From NCBI GenBank assembly GCA_949358305.1, contig OX442314.1:47066581-47130580 (forward strand): 64,000 bases of DNA, in the 5' to 3' direction. The notes beneath the pieces are model-generated. The model had not been told where the DNA came from and did no database searches. It was given only the letters and a program-made list of their open reading frames with translations. Source of the DNA: Strigamia acuminata (taxonomy: Eukaryota; Arthropoda; Chilopoda; Geophilomorpha; Linotaeniidae). Positions 1 through 9,804 of this stretch are shown one piece after another; within the stretch, counting starts at the first letter, position 1, and each line of letters begins with the position of its first letter. The position numbers and the translations under genes are program-made.

Positions 1-1888
1 TGCCGTTCCGCAAAATATCCGGTCCCCTAGATTTCGCCTTTTCTGTGGTGTGACATCTTTTTTTTTTTAATTATACAGATTTCTTAAACGACAATGTTCC
101 AAGAAAACCAATTTGTGAGATATTTTATAGTAGAATAGCTTAGCTTTTGGAGTTTTGATAAAATGTACTTATTTACTCATATTGCTTTGTCAACAGTTTT
201 CCCAAGCTGAGTGCAAATAGAAGGCAATGAAGCTATATCACATGATTAATACGATAAATTTTAAAATAGAAAATGTTGTAGATGAAAACTTGATTACACG
301 GTTACTTGATTACATGAAATGGACATGAGTTTAAATAGTAATCATGCATTATTAATCCTAACCCTAGCTAAAAAAAATTCCTTATTCAACCAACCCGAGT
401 CATATTCGACCACAAGTTGAAAAAATTTTCAAAAAATGTGTGAAAATGATTTAGAGTTTTGGCACACTCTTGAATTCACCTACAACCAAACAACACCCTT
501 TGTCACCGCTCTGCCACTGCAAGTATTGACTGTGTTAACGGTTAGGTGATTTGAAACATTTTCTGCTATCCTTGCTAAGTTTGCAATAAGTTTGTAATAA
601 AATTATTGTGCTATTTTACTTATCTAGGTTCATGATGATCTTCACGTATAAAATGAGAACAGTTTTCATGACAATATCTTAATGTGTGAATATGTATAAA
701 ATTTGTAACATTTCTTTGCCATAAGTTGTGATGCTTACATTTCTACTTCACACTGGCTATAAACTTCAACCACTGGTCAGAACTGCGCTTGGTTTATTGA
801 CATAAATTTCAAATTTTCAATTTTATCAAATAAATTTATTTGATATAACACGTAAAGGCCACATTCACAACTAGAAATGCAAATGCTGCAATTATGTGGG
901 ATTGCGGGCTTACAGTGCATCAGAAAATGTAAATGATTTCATTAATTTAATCCCATATAGGGCCACATTTATGTTTTAATGTGGGTTTACAACAGAAAAT
1001 GTAAATGCCGCATTCATATGGAATTGCGGGCTTGCAGTACATGGTCGTGAATGCAAATGCATGAATACATACATTCATACAATGAATATGGTGAAAAATA
1101 AAAACAAAACCCAAGTTAGGAATAGACCAGAGCTCCGTTTTGGTTCCACTGAGAGAAATTAACTCATCAGTTTCTCCAGGGGTGACCACGAGGAGGTACA
1201 GAGTTGGATTTTACACCCCCAATAGACCATTATCAGTTAGATTTTATGATCAAAGTATTGATTTTCAGTCTGCGAAATAAAATTCAAAGAAAAATAAATT
1301 TATCAGTAAAATGTAAAAAAAATGAATCGAAGAAAATAAACATTTTCTACGTATAAATCGAATTTTTCACTTAAAAATTGGAAAAATGTGAATTTTTTCA
1401 ATTAAAGCAAAATCAATGACATTTGATACATGTTGTCCCGTAGGTTGTCTGATAAGATAGGCCTAGCAAATTTGCCGATTGAATAAAGGAAAATGCCATT
1501 CAGAGTTAAAATTTGATCCGTAATCGCTAGTAAAAACAAAAGTACAATGTTAGCGCACTGCTAAATACATATTTTTTAAACACAACGCACATAGTCAACA
1601 ACATCCAATGAAATATATACCTGTAAAACCAAATGTAAGTCAAACTAAAATCAAAACGCACAAAATGAAACATCGTCAGTCAGGGTTAATGCAACAGATG
1701 TGACTACGGGGCTCCAAAGTGAAAAACAAAATTAACCGCTTGAGAAAGAAAGAATCTCTACACATCAGCTACGTAGAGGACCATTCCTCCATGTAAATAG
1801 TACAAAATGGCGGCAATTTGGAGTAATACGATATAAATTTTCAACACAAGTTTTTTACTTCGAAATAAAAATTAAAGATAAAATGTTT
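1..1888. other. AT-rich intergenic DNA, no gene recognised
   Basis: I find no convincing coding exon, RNA gene or complete mobile element here. The sequence is AT-rich with many homopolymer A/T runs. The only structure I can support is a degenerate repeat at about 870-1075, listed separately. The last part, next to the stop codon at 1889, would hold the 3' UTR of the PABPN1-like gene, but I see no canonical AATAAA on the minus strand close to the stop. Confidence 0.6.
870..1075. repeat. Degenerate tandem repeat, about 3 units of 50-75 bp
   Basis: Three related blocks each open with a variant of GAAAATGTAAATG and end in a variant of ATTGCGGGCTTGCAGTACAT or ATGTGGGTTTACAA. Two octamer-like words (ATGCAAAT) lie in it, near 877 and 1053. 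It looks like an eroded satellite or the remains of a small element. No function is implied. Confidence 0.45.
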
Positions 1889-2677
1889 TCAATACTTCTT
1901 GAAGCTGTCAGTACACTTTTCCCATCGGTAGATCCGCTTCGTACGACTTGTTTCCCTCTCACCATTGTGATAACAACTTTTCGATCTCTTCGAATCGAAA
2001 AGGTGAGCATCGTCCTCTTCGTACCTCTTTCTCGGACCTTCCTTACGATCGCCATCTTGATAGGAATTCGTTGCGCCGTTTCTAATGCGATTAACCTTAA
2101 TTCTCCTGTGTCGGAACGTCGAGTCGTGCAAAGCTACAGCTTTGCCCACCGAATCTTCGTCACTAAACTCAATATACCCGAACCCTCTGGAGCGACCAGT
2201 CTGTTTATCCGTCACCAAAGTTACTCGGTTTATGGATCCGCACGACTGGAAATGTTTCTTAAACTCGTCGTTGGTGGCGTTGTAATTCACGTTTCCCACG
2301 TAAACGGATCGCAAATCACTTTCCAATTTCTTGTCACCACAATTATCACGTTTTCTATCGATCTTGGAGGCTGTAGTTCGTCGTTTTTCAATTTCGACCG
2401 GTCCTCCATCTTGATTTGCCTCAAACTTAAACGTTTTCTGTGGATTTGGAGTCTTCGGACTCGGATTTACGTCCAAATTTATATTTTTCTCGCAAATTTT
2501 CTGTCGCTTTTTATCATTTTCGTCTATTTCACGCAGTATCGCCATGAATCCAAATTCGTCGTCATCGGAAGATAATTCGGCGTCATCGGGAGATAATTCG
2601 GCGTTTTTCGTACAATCGTCGAAGTTGTTTGTGTTTTCATCCGACATTAAATCATCGTAATCTGCGAGGACGTCCAT
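1889..2677 (-). CDS. PABPN1/ePABP2-like nuclear poly(A)-binding protein (single RRM), intronless
   Basis: The protein has 262 residues, started at the ATG at 2675-2677. An acidic N-terminal third (D/E/S/N-rich) is followed by one RNA-recognition motif at about residues 125-197. RNP2 is VYVGNV (about 125-130) and RNP1 is RGFGYIEF (about 164-171). The segment around the GxVNYxAT and CGSxNRVT motifs is characteristic of the PABPN1/ePABP2 family rather than of generic RRM proteins. A basic, Arg/Lys-rich tail of about 60 residues follows. Family members bind poly(A) in the nucleus, stimulate poly(A) polymerase and set tail length. The coiled-coil segment that precedes the RRM in vertebrate PABPN1 is not obvious, and the protein is shorter than the roughly 300-residue vertebrate form. 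The absence of introns suggests either a retrogene or an intronless lineage-specific paralogue. An upstream promoter-like block supports expression. Confidence 0.8.
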   Translation of the reverse strand: MDVLADYDDLMSDENTNNFDDCTKNAELSPDDAELSSDDDEFGFMAILREIDENDKKRQKICEKNINLDVNPSPKTPNPQKTFKFEANQDGGPVEIEKRRTTASKIDRKRDNCGDKKLESDLRSVYVGNVNYNATNDEFKKHFQSCGSINRVTLVTDKQTGRSRGFGYIEFSDEDSVGKAVALHDSTFRHRRIKVNRIRNGATNSYQDGDRKEGPRKRYEEDDAHLFDSKRSKSCYHNGERETSRTKRIYRWEKCTDSFKKY

Positions 2678-2720
2678 CGTGATCAAAGTTAATTGTGGTT
2701 TGGTTCCCGCGACATTCGAG

Positions 2721-2872
2721 CTTTTATAACTACAATTTACGTGTGTTACGTCATTCAGACGTTACGCACACGACGCGTCGACGTACACCAAACATAATTT
2801 TGGCCTAATAATAATTTTGTCTATTTGAATATAGCGCGTACGTTTTGTAAACGTGTGTTTCTCCCTGATTGG
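2721..2872 (-). promoter_or_regulatory. Putative promoter of the PABPN1-like gene (CCAAT, CRE-like, TATA)
   Basis: Read on the minus strand, a CCAAT box (2868-2872), a CRE/ATF-like TGACGTAA (2746-2753) and a TATAAAAG box (2721-2728) come in the usual order upstream of the start codon at 2677. A start site about 30 bp past the TATA box would leave a 5' UTR of only about 20 nt. The block is CpG-rich against an AT-rich background. It is inferred from motifs alone. Confidence 0.5.
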
Positions 2873-3462
2873 CCAGGGAAGTGGGTTTTATTATCCATGA
2901 AGCAAGGTTAGTTATTTTTTTTAAAACTTTACTTATTAAATAAATTATATAAATAATAATATTTCATCATTAAATGACTTTCAGCAAAACTAATCAGCAA
3001 TCAAAATGTTTAAAATTTGGAAATTTTTGGAAATGTGGTATATTTTTAATTTTAAGTTTCATTGCTGTATGTGTTGCTAATAACACCTACAAATCTATTA
3101 ATGGTACTGGTTCTTTTTCTTTTGTTAAGATTATTATAAAATGTATTATATTAATGGGTCGGGGTTTTGCCAGCCTTATAATTTGCAAGCCTTTCAGATT
3201 TCAGCCTCTTTTTTTGGTTTTTCTTAGATTTTTATTGTGCCAGTCTTGGGTAGTGCCAGCCTTGGGCAGTGCCAGCCTATTCTGTTTCAGCCTTTTAATA
3301 TAATTTAATATAATTTATTAAATAAAATTTTAATCAATTGTAATGGAATAAGTAATTTAAATTTGCCAGCCTGTATGTATTCAGCCCTTTTCCATGGCAT
3401 TAAGTGAAATAATTAATTTTAATGTGCCTGTCATTAAACTTCCAGCCAATTTTCGCCTTTTT
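2873..3462. other. Intergenic AT-rich DNA with dispersed CCAGCCT words
   Basis: At 3165-3445 the words CCAGCCT, TTCAGCC and GTGCCAG recur irregularly in a T-rich context. This looks like simple-sequence drift. A plus-strand open frame over it (2974-3303) has low-complexity, hydrophobic, Phe/Leu-rich content and is not credible as a gene. Confidence 0.45.
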
Positions 3463-3855
3463 CTAAAACATTTTAATAATAGTCCTGATCACTTGTCTAC
3501 AAGACAAACAGTACGGTTCTACCTTATCTCTCAGGAAGTTGTTAGCACATTCAGAGCAGAATCTGTGTGCACATGGCATCAACAAAATGTTCAGCTTGTT
3601 TATTAGGCAAATTGAATATTGGTTGGATTCATGTTCCGATGCTTCAACTTCCGCACCACGCAAAACCTCCCGCAAGTTGTAACGATGCTGCACCTGCTCT
3701 TCAGTCTGGTGTTTCCATGCGTTCCGTGAATTAAAGGCATCCACAACCGCCGCCTTTAAATCGGCATCACTATCGTCACCCTCCAAGGCAGCTCTTTTTG
3801 CAACCAAATCAGCTTTTAGTATTGCGAAGACTGCTGAATCATCAGGGTAACGCAT
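3463..3855 (-). pseudogene. RING-finger-like protein fragment with its first zinc ligand replaced
   Basis: A minus-strand frame ends at 3463 with a RING-HC-type pattern: Y-S-I-C, then C-A-H-R-F-C-S-E-C, then C-L-S-C. Seven of eight expected zinc ligands are present. The first is Tyr (TAT) where the family has Cys, so zinc site 1 would be incomplete. RING domains normally recruit an E2 enzyme and act as ubiquitin ligases. The first plausible Met is at 3855, giving about 130 residues with a Lys/Ala/Glu-rich helical region before the RING. The same frame stays open to 4098, but that stretch is translated minisatellite and I exclude it. It could be a diverged gene, the last exon of a longer gene, or a pseudogene. 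Confidence 0.45.
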
Positions 3856-3899
3856 GTAGTGGCGAACGGCTGGCTCTGTTCGTGCACGTCTTGTAGGGG

Positions 3900-3976
3900 T
3901 AATGTCCTGTTTCGCCGAATCCTGTTTCGCCGAATTCCCGTTTCGCCGAATCTCAAATTCCCGTTTCGCCGAATCA
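3900..3976. repeat. Minisatellite of GTTTCGCCGAAT units
   Basis: The 12-bp core GTTTCGCCGAAT recurs four times with short, variable linkers (TCCT, TCCC, CTCAAATTCCC). It lies immediately 5' of the RING fragment and produces an apparent protein extension in that frame. Confidence 0.75.
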
Positions 3977-4015
3977 GGAAAAAGTGAGTAATCGATCAAT
4001 TTTTCGAATTTTTCG

Positions 4016-4057
4016 TTTCCACATTTCCACATTTCCACATTTCCACATTTCCACATG
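4016..4057. repeat. Short tandem repeat, unit CATTTCCA
   Basis: About five consecutive copies of an 8-bp unit CATTTCCA, AT-rich and uninterrupted. The flanks are ordinary AT-rich sequence. Confidence 0.8.
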
Positions 4058-4326
4058 CAATGAATGCATTTTAATAGTATTTCAAAAATATATTCCATTA
4101 TTTAATGTTTCATCAAGTAATGCTTCATCAACAAGAAGTATAATCATTTCCACAATACAACCACCCATCAATTCTACAACACAACCGTGTAATTTATTTT
4201 GATAAAATTTTTTTTTGTTTGTTATAAATACATTACATTTTATTTTTAAAAAAAAATTATTAAATTTTTCAAAAAATAAGCAACTATTATTCAATAATTA
4301 TACCTCTACAATAAGAAAAACACTAT

Positions 4327-4781
4327 TTATACAATGACACCTCTACAATACGGACAAATTCGTCTTCTGTTTAACCACCGATTTAGACATGCACTGTGAA
4401 AAATATGACCACATGAAATGGTTGAAATTCTTTCACCGTCCATCATTTGAAATAAACATATTGCACATTCCACTTCGAGTGGAAGAATGTTATTAACAAA
4501 GTGTAGTTGTACTGGTTCTGCTACATTACATGATTTACCTCAACAAGCTGTTCCTGTTGCTCCAATTCTTCAAATTCCTGATGATGTTGTTCATCTAATT
4601 TGTCATGTTGTTGTACTATTTCCTGATGGAGATTTTCTTCTATTTCCTCATTTTCTTCTACTAATTGCCGGTGTTGTTCTTGTAGTTGCTGTCTTTCAAT
4701 TTCATCGGTGGAGTCTTCAGAACTATCCGATGGATGAATTTGTTGCAACGGTGGAAGTGGACGATTTCTCCACTGTTCCAT
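4327..4781 (-). pseudogene. RING-H2 zinc-finger (E3 ubiquitin ligase-like) gene with a frameshift
   Basis: The first frame starts at the ATG at 4779-4781 and gives 86 residues. After an S/D/E-rich start it is a Gln/Glu-rich, probably coiled-coil segment, and it stops at 4521-4523. Another frame, open from the stop at 4540-4542 down to the TAA at 4327-4329, encodes a textbook RING-H2 finger at about 4345-4470: C-A-I-C, then C-G-H-I-F-H-S-A-C, then C-P-Y-C, with all eight ligands. The two frames overlap only over 4521-4542, so one -1-type shift there separates coiled coil from RING. No intron fits: the only GT..AG pair in the overlap is 18 nt long and does not change frame. Either this is a recent pseudogene, a sequencing error, or an undetected splice form. 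Canonical RING-H2 proteins transfer ubiquitin to substrates. Confidence 0.6.
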
Positions 4782-7570
4782 GTTGAAATGAAAACAACTC
4801 CAACACTGTTTTAATTTACACCTTTTTTTGGTTCTCTAAGTTAAAAAAAAAGAAAAAAAAAGAAAACTTATTTTCCCATTCTTTTAGTGTTATGTATTCT
4901 TTTCTTTTTTTAAATTTATTTTCCACCTGTTTCTTTTGTCTGTGTTTTATTTTACACGTACAATATTACCGCTGTCATTTTACTTTATTTTCCCACTATC
5001 CGTATATATTTTTAAAAAAAATTCACCACTAGGGGGTAGCACCAACAAGATCAACTCTCAGGCTGCCTCTCCAACTCAAGGTTAAGAGTTTCTTCTTTCA
5101 AAACAAAAACAAACAAAAAATGACTGATGTTGTGATCATCATCACAATAGAGGCAGAAGAAGTTTGTGAGGGAAGAGATTTCAAAAAGGTATTTAGAACC
5201 TTTTCATGGTTATTTCATTGTCTTGAAATAAAAGCATTGTCAAAACATACTGTTAGGCTTAACTGATAAATTCTACACGTGTGTGTGTGTGTAATGTATG
5301 TACTTTACAGAGTTTGACAGAACAAAACCTTTTGTTAGCCACCATGTGCATTTTCTTTGCATTTCTTTGTTTGAAATTGTTCTGCTAGATACTTTATTGT
5401 TAGCTGAGTGTGAAACATTTTAGATGAGCATGATTTTTGACATTGTCCATTCAAAAATTATTTATGCAGATAGTAGTTGCTTTTTGGCGTGAGCCAGCTT
5501 TATGTAAAGCGAATGAATAACTTCTTTAATTTTAATTCTTAGAGTGTAGTGTTTCATTAAAATTTCATTTCTTTTCTATTTCCATTTTTGTCTTTTTGAC
5601 TTACCGTAATTATTTCAAATCCAAATTTCCTTCGAACCATGGAAACCGCTTTGCCACAGTATGCTTTGCTATTCTGCCGAACTTATCCCGGCCAATGTGG
5701 CCACTCATGGAGCCATGGAGGCTATGAGGCCCTCTCCTTTCTCTGACTGGGACAGTCCATGCCACAACAATGGTAGAAAAGTAGGGGTAATAAAAGTAAA
5801 AGTGGAGATAAATCATATGGTCTCCTGGTGGCTGTGAGCATCGTTCCCCATTGTTAAAACTCATGTGGGGGTATTGGAAGTGGGGAATATGGGCAAAAAA
5901 AGTAGTCCAATTGTCAAACAGACTGTATTGCAGCAGAAAAATAATCGAAAGTTAAGGTCCACTTGGAAAGTTAGTTTTAAATTTTAAATTTAAATTTAAT
6001 TCATATTTAAAAAATCTGCTTGGATTTCTGAGAAAGGAACGTGCTAGTAAAAAAAAGCAATTTACCTTATTCAGAGTCCTTCGTTGATTGACTTGATTGT
6101 TAAAAACAACTGGTATTTATATACATATCCTCATAACCACATGTTACATAAAGTAGGAGCAAAAAATGGCCATGGGTTGTCTAAGACAATGTCATTTGAA
6201 ACATAAATTAAAAATAATTAAGCAATTACAAATTACAAATTAGACCTTCAGATTAAAAACGGGAAGATTAAATGTAGTGGGAAGGTAAATGAAAATTTTC
6301 TCTCATGTCTTCAAAATAACCTGAAAAAAGGTTATGTAACATTTTCAACAGTCAAACTTACCGGGTATTATTTAAAAGCATTCTTAACCTTCTAACCGAG
6401 TAGTAATTGTGCCGCCATGACAGTTTTCAAAAGGTTATAAATACTGTCACCAGGTAGCGTTATTTATACGACAAACAAAGCAAAAACAAGCAAAAATTCG
6501 TGATTTAGCATGTTTTTATGTGTTAGTGACGAAGGAGATGTTAATTTGGATGTTTTAACTACATCTGAGGTTTCATGTGTTTCATGTGTTTTTTTTTAGA
6601 AATGTTTAGAATGTTTTGATGATGAAAACGTGGTGAACGTGAACTTCGTTCAAGTTTTCTGTACCGGTACCGGGACCACGTTACCATTTTAAAAACCCGT
6701 GTACAGCGGACCGATTTTGCGGTACATATCGCGGACCACATTAAAACGCGAGAAAACACGAGATTCTCATTGTGGTGACCTCAAATGTTTTTATTTGAGA
6801 GTTCACCATATTTCCAAACATTTCTAAAAAAAAGTACAACATAATTTGGACAAAATAATATTTTGAAGTAAGTTTTGACTTAGCAACAAAATCGACCAAT
6901 CAGACTGCAGGGCGCATCTTGGTATATTTATCTAGAACAATTAAAACAATTATTTTGTGCTTTAATTTTGTGTGTAAATTATTCCCCCAGACACCCTTGG
7001 CGGCTGAGTAGAAGAGAAGACCTACACGGCATCTCAAAGGTGATTTATACTTATTAGGCTTAGTAATTTAGTAGGTAAAAAACCCGGATTCTCTGGTCCT
7101 CCACTTTCATTTTAAAAAATTGTTTTTGAATTTGTTTGTTTTGAATTTCTTTTATTTGCAGCTTATAAAAATGAAGATTATGAGTATATTTATCATTTAT
7201 TTTAAGTTTTGTAAGTTGAAAAAAGTTAAATTAACAGTAAATAATTTCCGAAATAATTACCGAAATAAATGTGTTTTAATTGTAATTCATATTTTAGTTG
7301 ATTGATTTGATTTGGACATTAATTAGCACTATAAAGTGTGTTACTACTGGTAACACACTGGCCTAATTTAATTCAAAGACACAAAAATTTAAAAAAACGG
7401 TATAAACACTAGCTGCATTCAAAAATTATAATACAGAGTAACAAAATTTAAGTGTATTTTAAGTTTTAACATGGGTTTAAACAGTAAATGATGTCATTTT
7501 TGGTTTAAAATTTAAGTTAAACACAAAATATTTTAGTTTTTGAATGCAGCTACTGTCTTTATTCATAAAT

Positions 7571-7594
7571 GCTCGCCGGCGATCGCCAGCGAGC
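7571..7594. repeat. 24-bp near-perfect GC-rich palindrome
   Basis: The sequence from GCTCGCCGGCGA to its mirror TCGCCAGCGAGC pairs with itself except for one C/A position pair. It is isolated in AT-rich DNA. A further short hairpin (GTGTGC..GCACAC) follows at about 7598-7626. It could be a protein-binding site or the end of an eroded transposon. Confidence 0.6.
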
Positions 7595-7634
7595 CGGGTG
7601 TGCTGCAGTGAAGCACCAGCGCACACTGAGATGA

Positions 7635-7860
7635 CAGTTTTTAAAGCTTTTTAACTGTTTTTCAACAGTTTTAATCGGTGTTTAATGCTTTTTAACTGTT
7701 TTTTAACAGGTTTAATCGTTTTTTTTATGGTATTTAACGTTTTATTTCTCAGTTTTAATTGGTTTTTTTTATGGTTTTTAACGATTTTTTTTTCGTTTCA
7801 ATCGGCTTTTAATGCAATTTAACAGCTAAGAAAATCAATTAAAAAACAATTTTTTTTAAT
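7635..7860. repeat. Degenerate TTTTTAACxGTTTTAATCG repeat
   Basis: Roughly 20-30-bp imperfect units with the words TTTTTAAC, CAGTTTTAATCG and TTTAATG recur about six to eight times. It is simple-sequence expansion and I see no coding content. Confidence 0.5.
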
Positions 7861-8082
7861 TGAAAGTGGAGAATGAGAGAAAACACCGAGGATCGTGTTT
7901 TCTCGTGTACCGGTTACTTTACCAGGACCGCGTTAAAACATATTTGGTTTATATTTGGTTATATTTGTTTTTAGAAAATTTCAATTCAATTAATATTAAT
8001 TTTTTATTTTTTAAAAAATAACAAGCATTAACATTACTGCTAAAAATAAAAAAAAAAATAAAAGTAAAAATTTTCACAGACA

Positions 8083-8141
8083 AAAGGATTTAAACCTGTG
8101 TAGGCAGATTCCTAGTCCATTGCCTTAACCACTGGGCCACC
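8083..8141 (-). repeat. tRNA-Ser-like SINE head (pol III A and B boxes)
   Basis: Read on the minus strand, the segment begins GGTGGCCCAGTGGTTAAGGC and resembles the 5' half of a eukaryotic tRNA-Ser. An A box TGGCCCAGTGG (8129-8139) and a B box GGTTTAAATCC (8086-8096) are both near consensus. The anticodon region and acceptor stem do not pair as a functional tRNA would, and an A/T-rich tail follows downstream. This fits a tRNA-derived SINE or tRNA pseudogene better than a working tRNA. Confidence 0.55.
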
Positions 8142-8142
8142 A

Positions 8143-8334
8143 GCGATTTTACAAACTGCAGACGCTACAGGAATCCCTGTGCTGCAGGAATCCCTAGCGC
8201 CGACGCCATTTCTATATTTCACGGAGTTTAGGGCTGAACTGTATGAAGTGCTCGCGATGCACGGAATGAACAAACCGCCTACATTGACACGAATCCCGGG
8301 TATTTTAAATGAATTTAGTCAATTAAATTGTGTT
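8143..8334 (+). repeat. Left arm of a long inverted repeat (192 bp)
   Basis: This block is repeated in reverse complement at 9292-9524. From GCGATTTTAC to the word AATTGTGTT the arms are nearly identical. The right arm has 41 extra bp in the middle that are missing here, after GCCGAC. The arm contains the coding end of the first exon of the 8257-9176 gene, so the repeat duplicates exon sequence. Confidence 0.8.
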
Positions 8335-9176
8335 GGAAGTGAGTAAAGAGAGAGAAGTGTCCACACACAGTGATGGGACTTGAAATTATTGTTAAGAGGG
8401 AAGGAATAGTAAAAAAAGACAACAAATTATTACGGTACTAAAAATTGGTCTGAATATTGTTTTCATGCAAAAAAATGCATTTGCAGGCAGGAATATGTAA
8501 CTTGTTATGCAAAAACGGAATTTTGATGTGCAAAAAATGGCATTTTGATGTGCAAAAAACGCATTTTGATGTGCAAAATGGCATTTTGTAGTACAAAATG
8601 GCACCTAGTAGGGCAAAAATTACATTTTCTAACAAAAAATGCATTTTCTGTCAAAAATTGCATAAAAATACATTTCTTTATGCAAAAAATGCTGTATGCA
8701 AACTACTTTTAAATCCAAAAGACATGCACATACAACAAGCCATTTCTGTGCGACATTCTTACAAAGAATGTGTTTTAATTTTACTAATTCTATCTATTCG
8801 CCCAGGATCTGGCGGTGTTACAGTACCCCACGAATATACTCTGACAACCGCCACCTCCAAACAAATGTGCCAGACTTTGCCAAATTTCCAACTACTAGAC
8901 ATTTTCAACACTCCCGTTGAAGACGACGCGGCGACCTACATCGCTCGGCTGCCAATCATCGATCTTAGGGCCTCTAGAATAACGGAGGATTTCGTTCGGA
9001 AACTGTGCTCACAAGACTCCACACTCTGCAAAACCTTGGAATGGGTCACGCTTAGTAATGAACTTTCAATGGAATGCTATCGCTTGATATTGAACAGGAT
9101 GAAATTGATCCAAGTCTTGGACACTCATCATTCAATTGTTACTGCAATAAAAACAGTGATTGACATGACATATTAA
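8257..9176 (+). CDS. Unidentified two-exon gene (exons 8257-8338 and 8806-9176)
   Basis: Exon 1 is open from the stop at 8113-8115. Its first in-frame ATG is at 8257. It ends with a phase-1 split codon at a strong donor GAA|GTGAGT (8339). The 467-bp intron ends with ACTAAT (a branch-point-like word), a pyrimidine stretch and CAG (8803-8805). Exon 2 resumes in the matching phase and runs to the TAA at 9174-9176. The spliced product from this ATG is 150 residues, and upstream exons may exist. I recognise no domain. The second exon is a soluble alpha/beta-looking segment without transmembrane or low-complexity parts. The agreement of phase across both splice sites is the main support. Its exon 1 is duplicated in inverted orientation downstream. 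Confidence 0.5.
8463..8705. repeat. Degenerate tandem repeat of TGCAAAAAATGCATTTT-type units inside the intron
   Basis: About ten imperfect units of 17-25 bp built on TGCAAAAAATG and GCATTTT lie inside the 8339-8805 intron. Short frames that run through this stretch are repeat translations. Confidence 0.65.
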
Positions 9177-9291
9177 CTTTTTATTTCTGAATACAAATCA
9201 AATCGAATTAATGCAGATTCAGCCTCGGACAACTCATTTGGTCATTATTATCGCTGCAAAAAAACAACAAAAAATCATCAAGAAACATCAG

Positions 9292-9524
9292 AACACAATT
9301 TAATTGACTAAATTCATTTAAAATACCCGGGATTCGTGTCAATGTAGGCGGTTTGTTCATTCCGTGCATCGCGAGCACTTCATACAGTTCAGCCCTAAAC
9401 TCCGTGAAATATAGAAATGGCGCTGTGTTGGTGTGATTGGTTGTTGGTTGCTGGTGTCTGGTGTCGGCGCTAGGGATTCCTGCAGCACAGGGATTCCTGT
9501 AGCGTCTGCAGTTTGTAAAATCGC
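9292..9524 (-). repeat. Right arm of the long inverted repeat (233 bp)
   Basis: This is the reverse complement of 8143-8334, plus 41 extra bp rich in CAACCAA/CACCA words. Its minus-strand frame still encodes the same exon-1 peptide, but the frame upstream differs because of the extra 41 bp. The GTGAGT donor of the left copy is absent: sequence diverges right after AATTGTGTT. Confidence 0.8.
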
Positions 9525-9804
9525 GGGCCACCACTACAAACTATTATTGTTTTCATGCAGGCAGTCATTTTGGTGAACAAAGTTGTGATGTCATATGTCA
9601 TGTGATATCAAATTACTTGGGTTCCAGAGTAAGGTTTGAACAGGCTAATCACCAAATGTAGTGCTACACTTGACCTTTTTACTCAAAAAATCAAAAAATA
9701 GTGTTTCAACACACAGTAAAGAATTCTGAGTGTTGTAACTGTTTGTAACAATGTGAGAGAGAGGTGCATTTAAATATTTGAAAGAAACATTGCTCAGGTC
9801 ATGT
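9525..9804. other. AT-rich spacer up to the retrotransposon
   Basis: About 280 bp with no gene or repeat that I can identify. It ends at the TGTCGCGC that opens the gypsy LTR. The 5 bp before the LTR are CATGT. No matching target-site duplication can be checked, because the far side of the element is not single-copy DNA. Confidence 0.6.

Larger units (their letters stand above)
4782..8082. other. Intergenic AT-rich DNA, no supported gene
   Basis: About 3.3 kb without a gene I can support. Minor items are a CTCF-like word at 5026-5039; an ATG-led short frame at 5120-5188 that ends in a donor-like AAAAAG|GTATTT; two related blocks with GTACCGGT near 6660-6775 and 7868-7940; and a GC-rich palindrome followed by TTTTAAC-rich sequence, both listed separately. 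Short open frames (for example 5610-5864 minus and 7120-7305 plus) show no domain or coding bias. Confidence 0.55.

Noticed and set aside
2974-3303. 109-residue hydrophobic plus-strand protein
   Set aside because: Composition follows T-rich low-complexity DNA and dispersed CCAGCCT words; there is no domain or splice context.
4522-4539. 18-nt intron that would join coiled coil and RING-H2
   Set aside because: GT..AG is present, but 18 nt is far below a usable intron length, and its removal leaves the frame unchanged.
5610-5864. 84-residue minus-strand frame
   Set aside because: No recognisable domain, no promoter-like context, and a length expected by chance.
8083-8141. Functional tRNA-Ser gene
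   Set aside because: A and B boxes are present, but the anticodon arm, variable arm and acceptor stem do not form, and the T-arm sequence has drifted.
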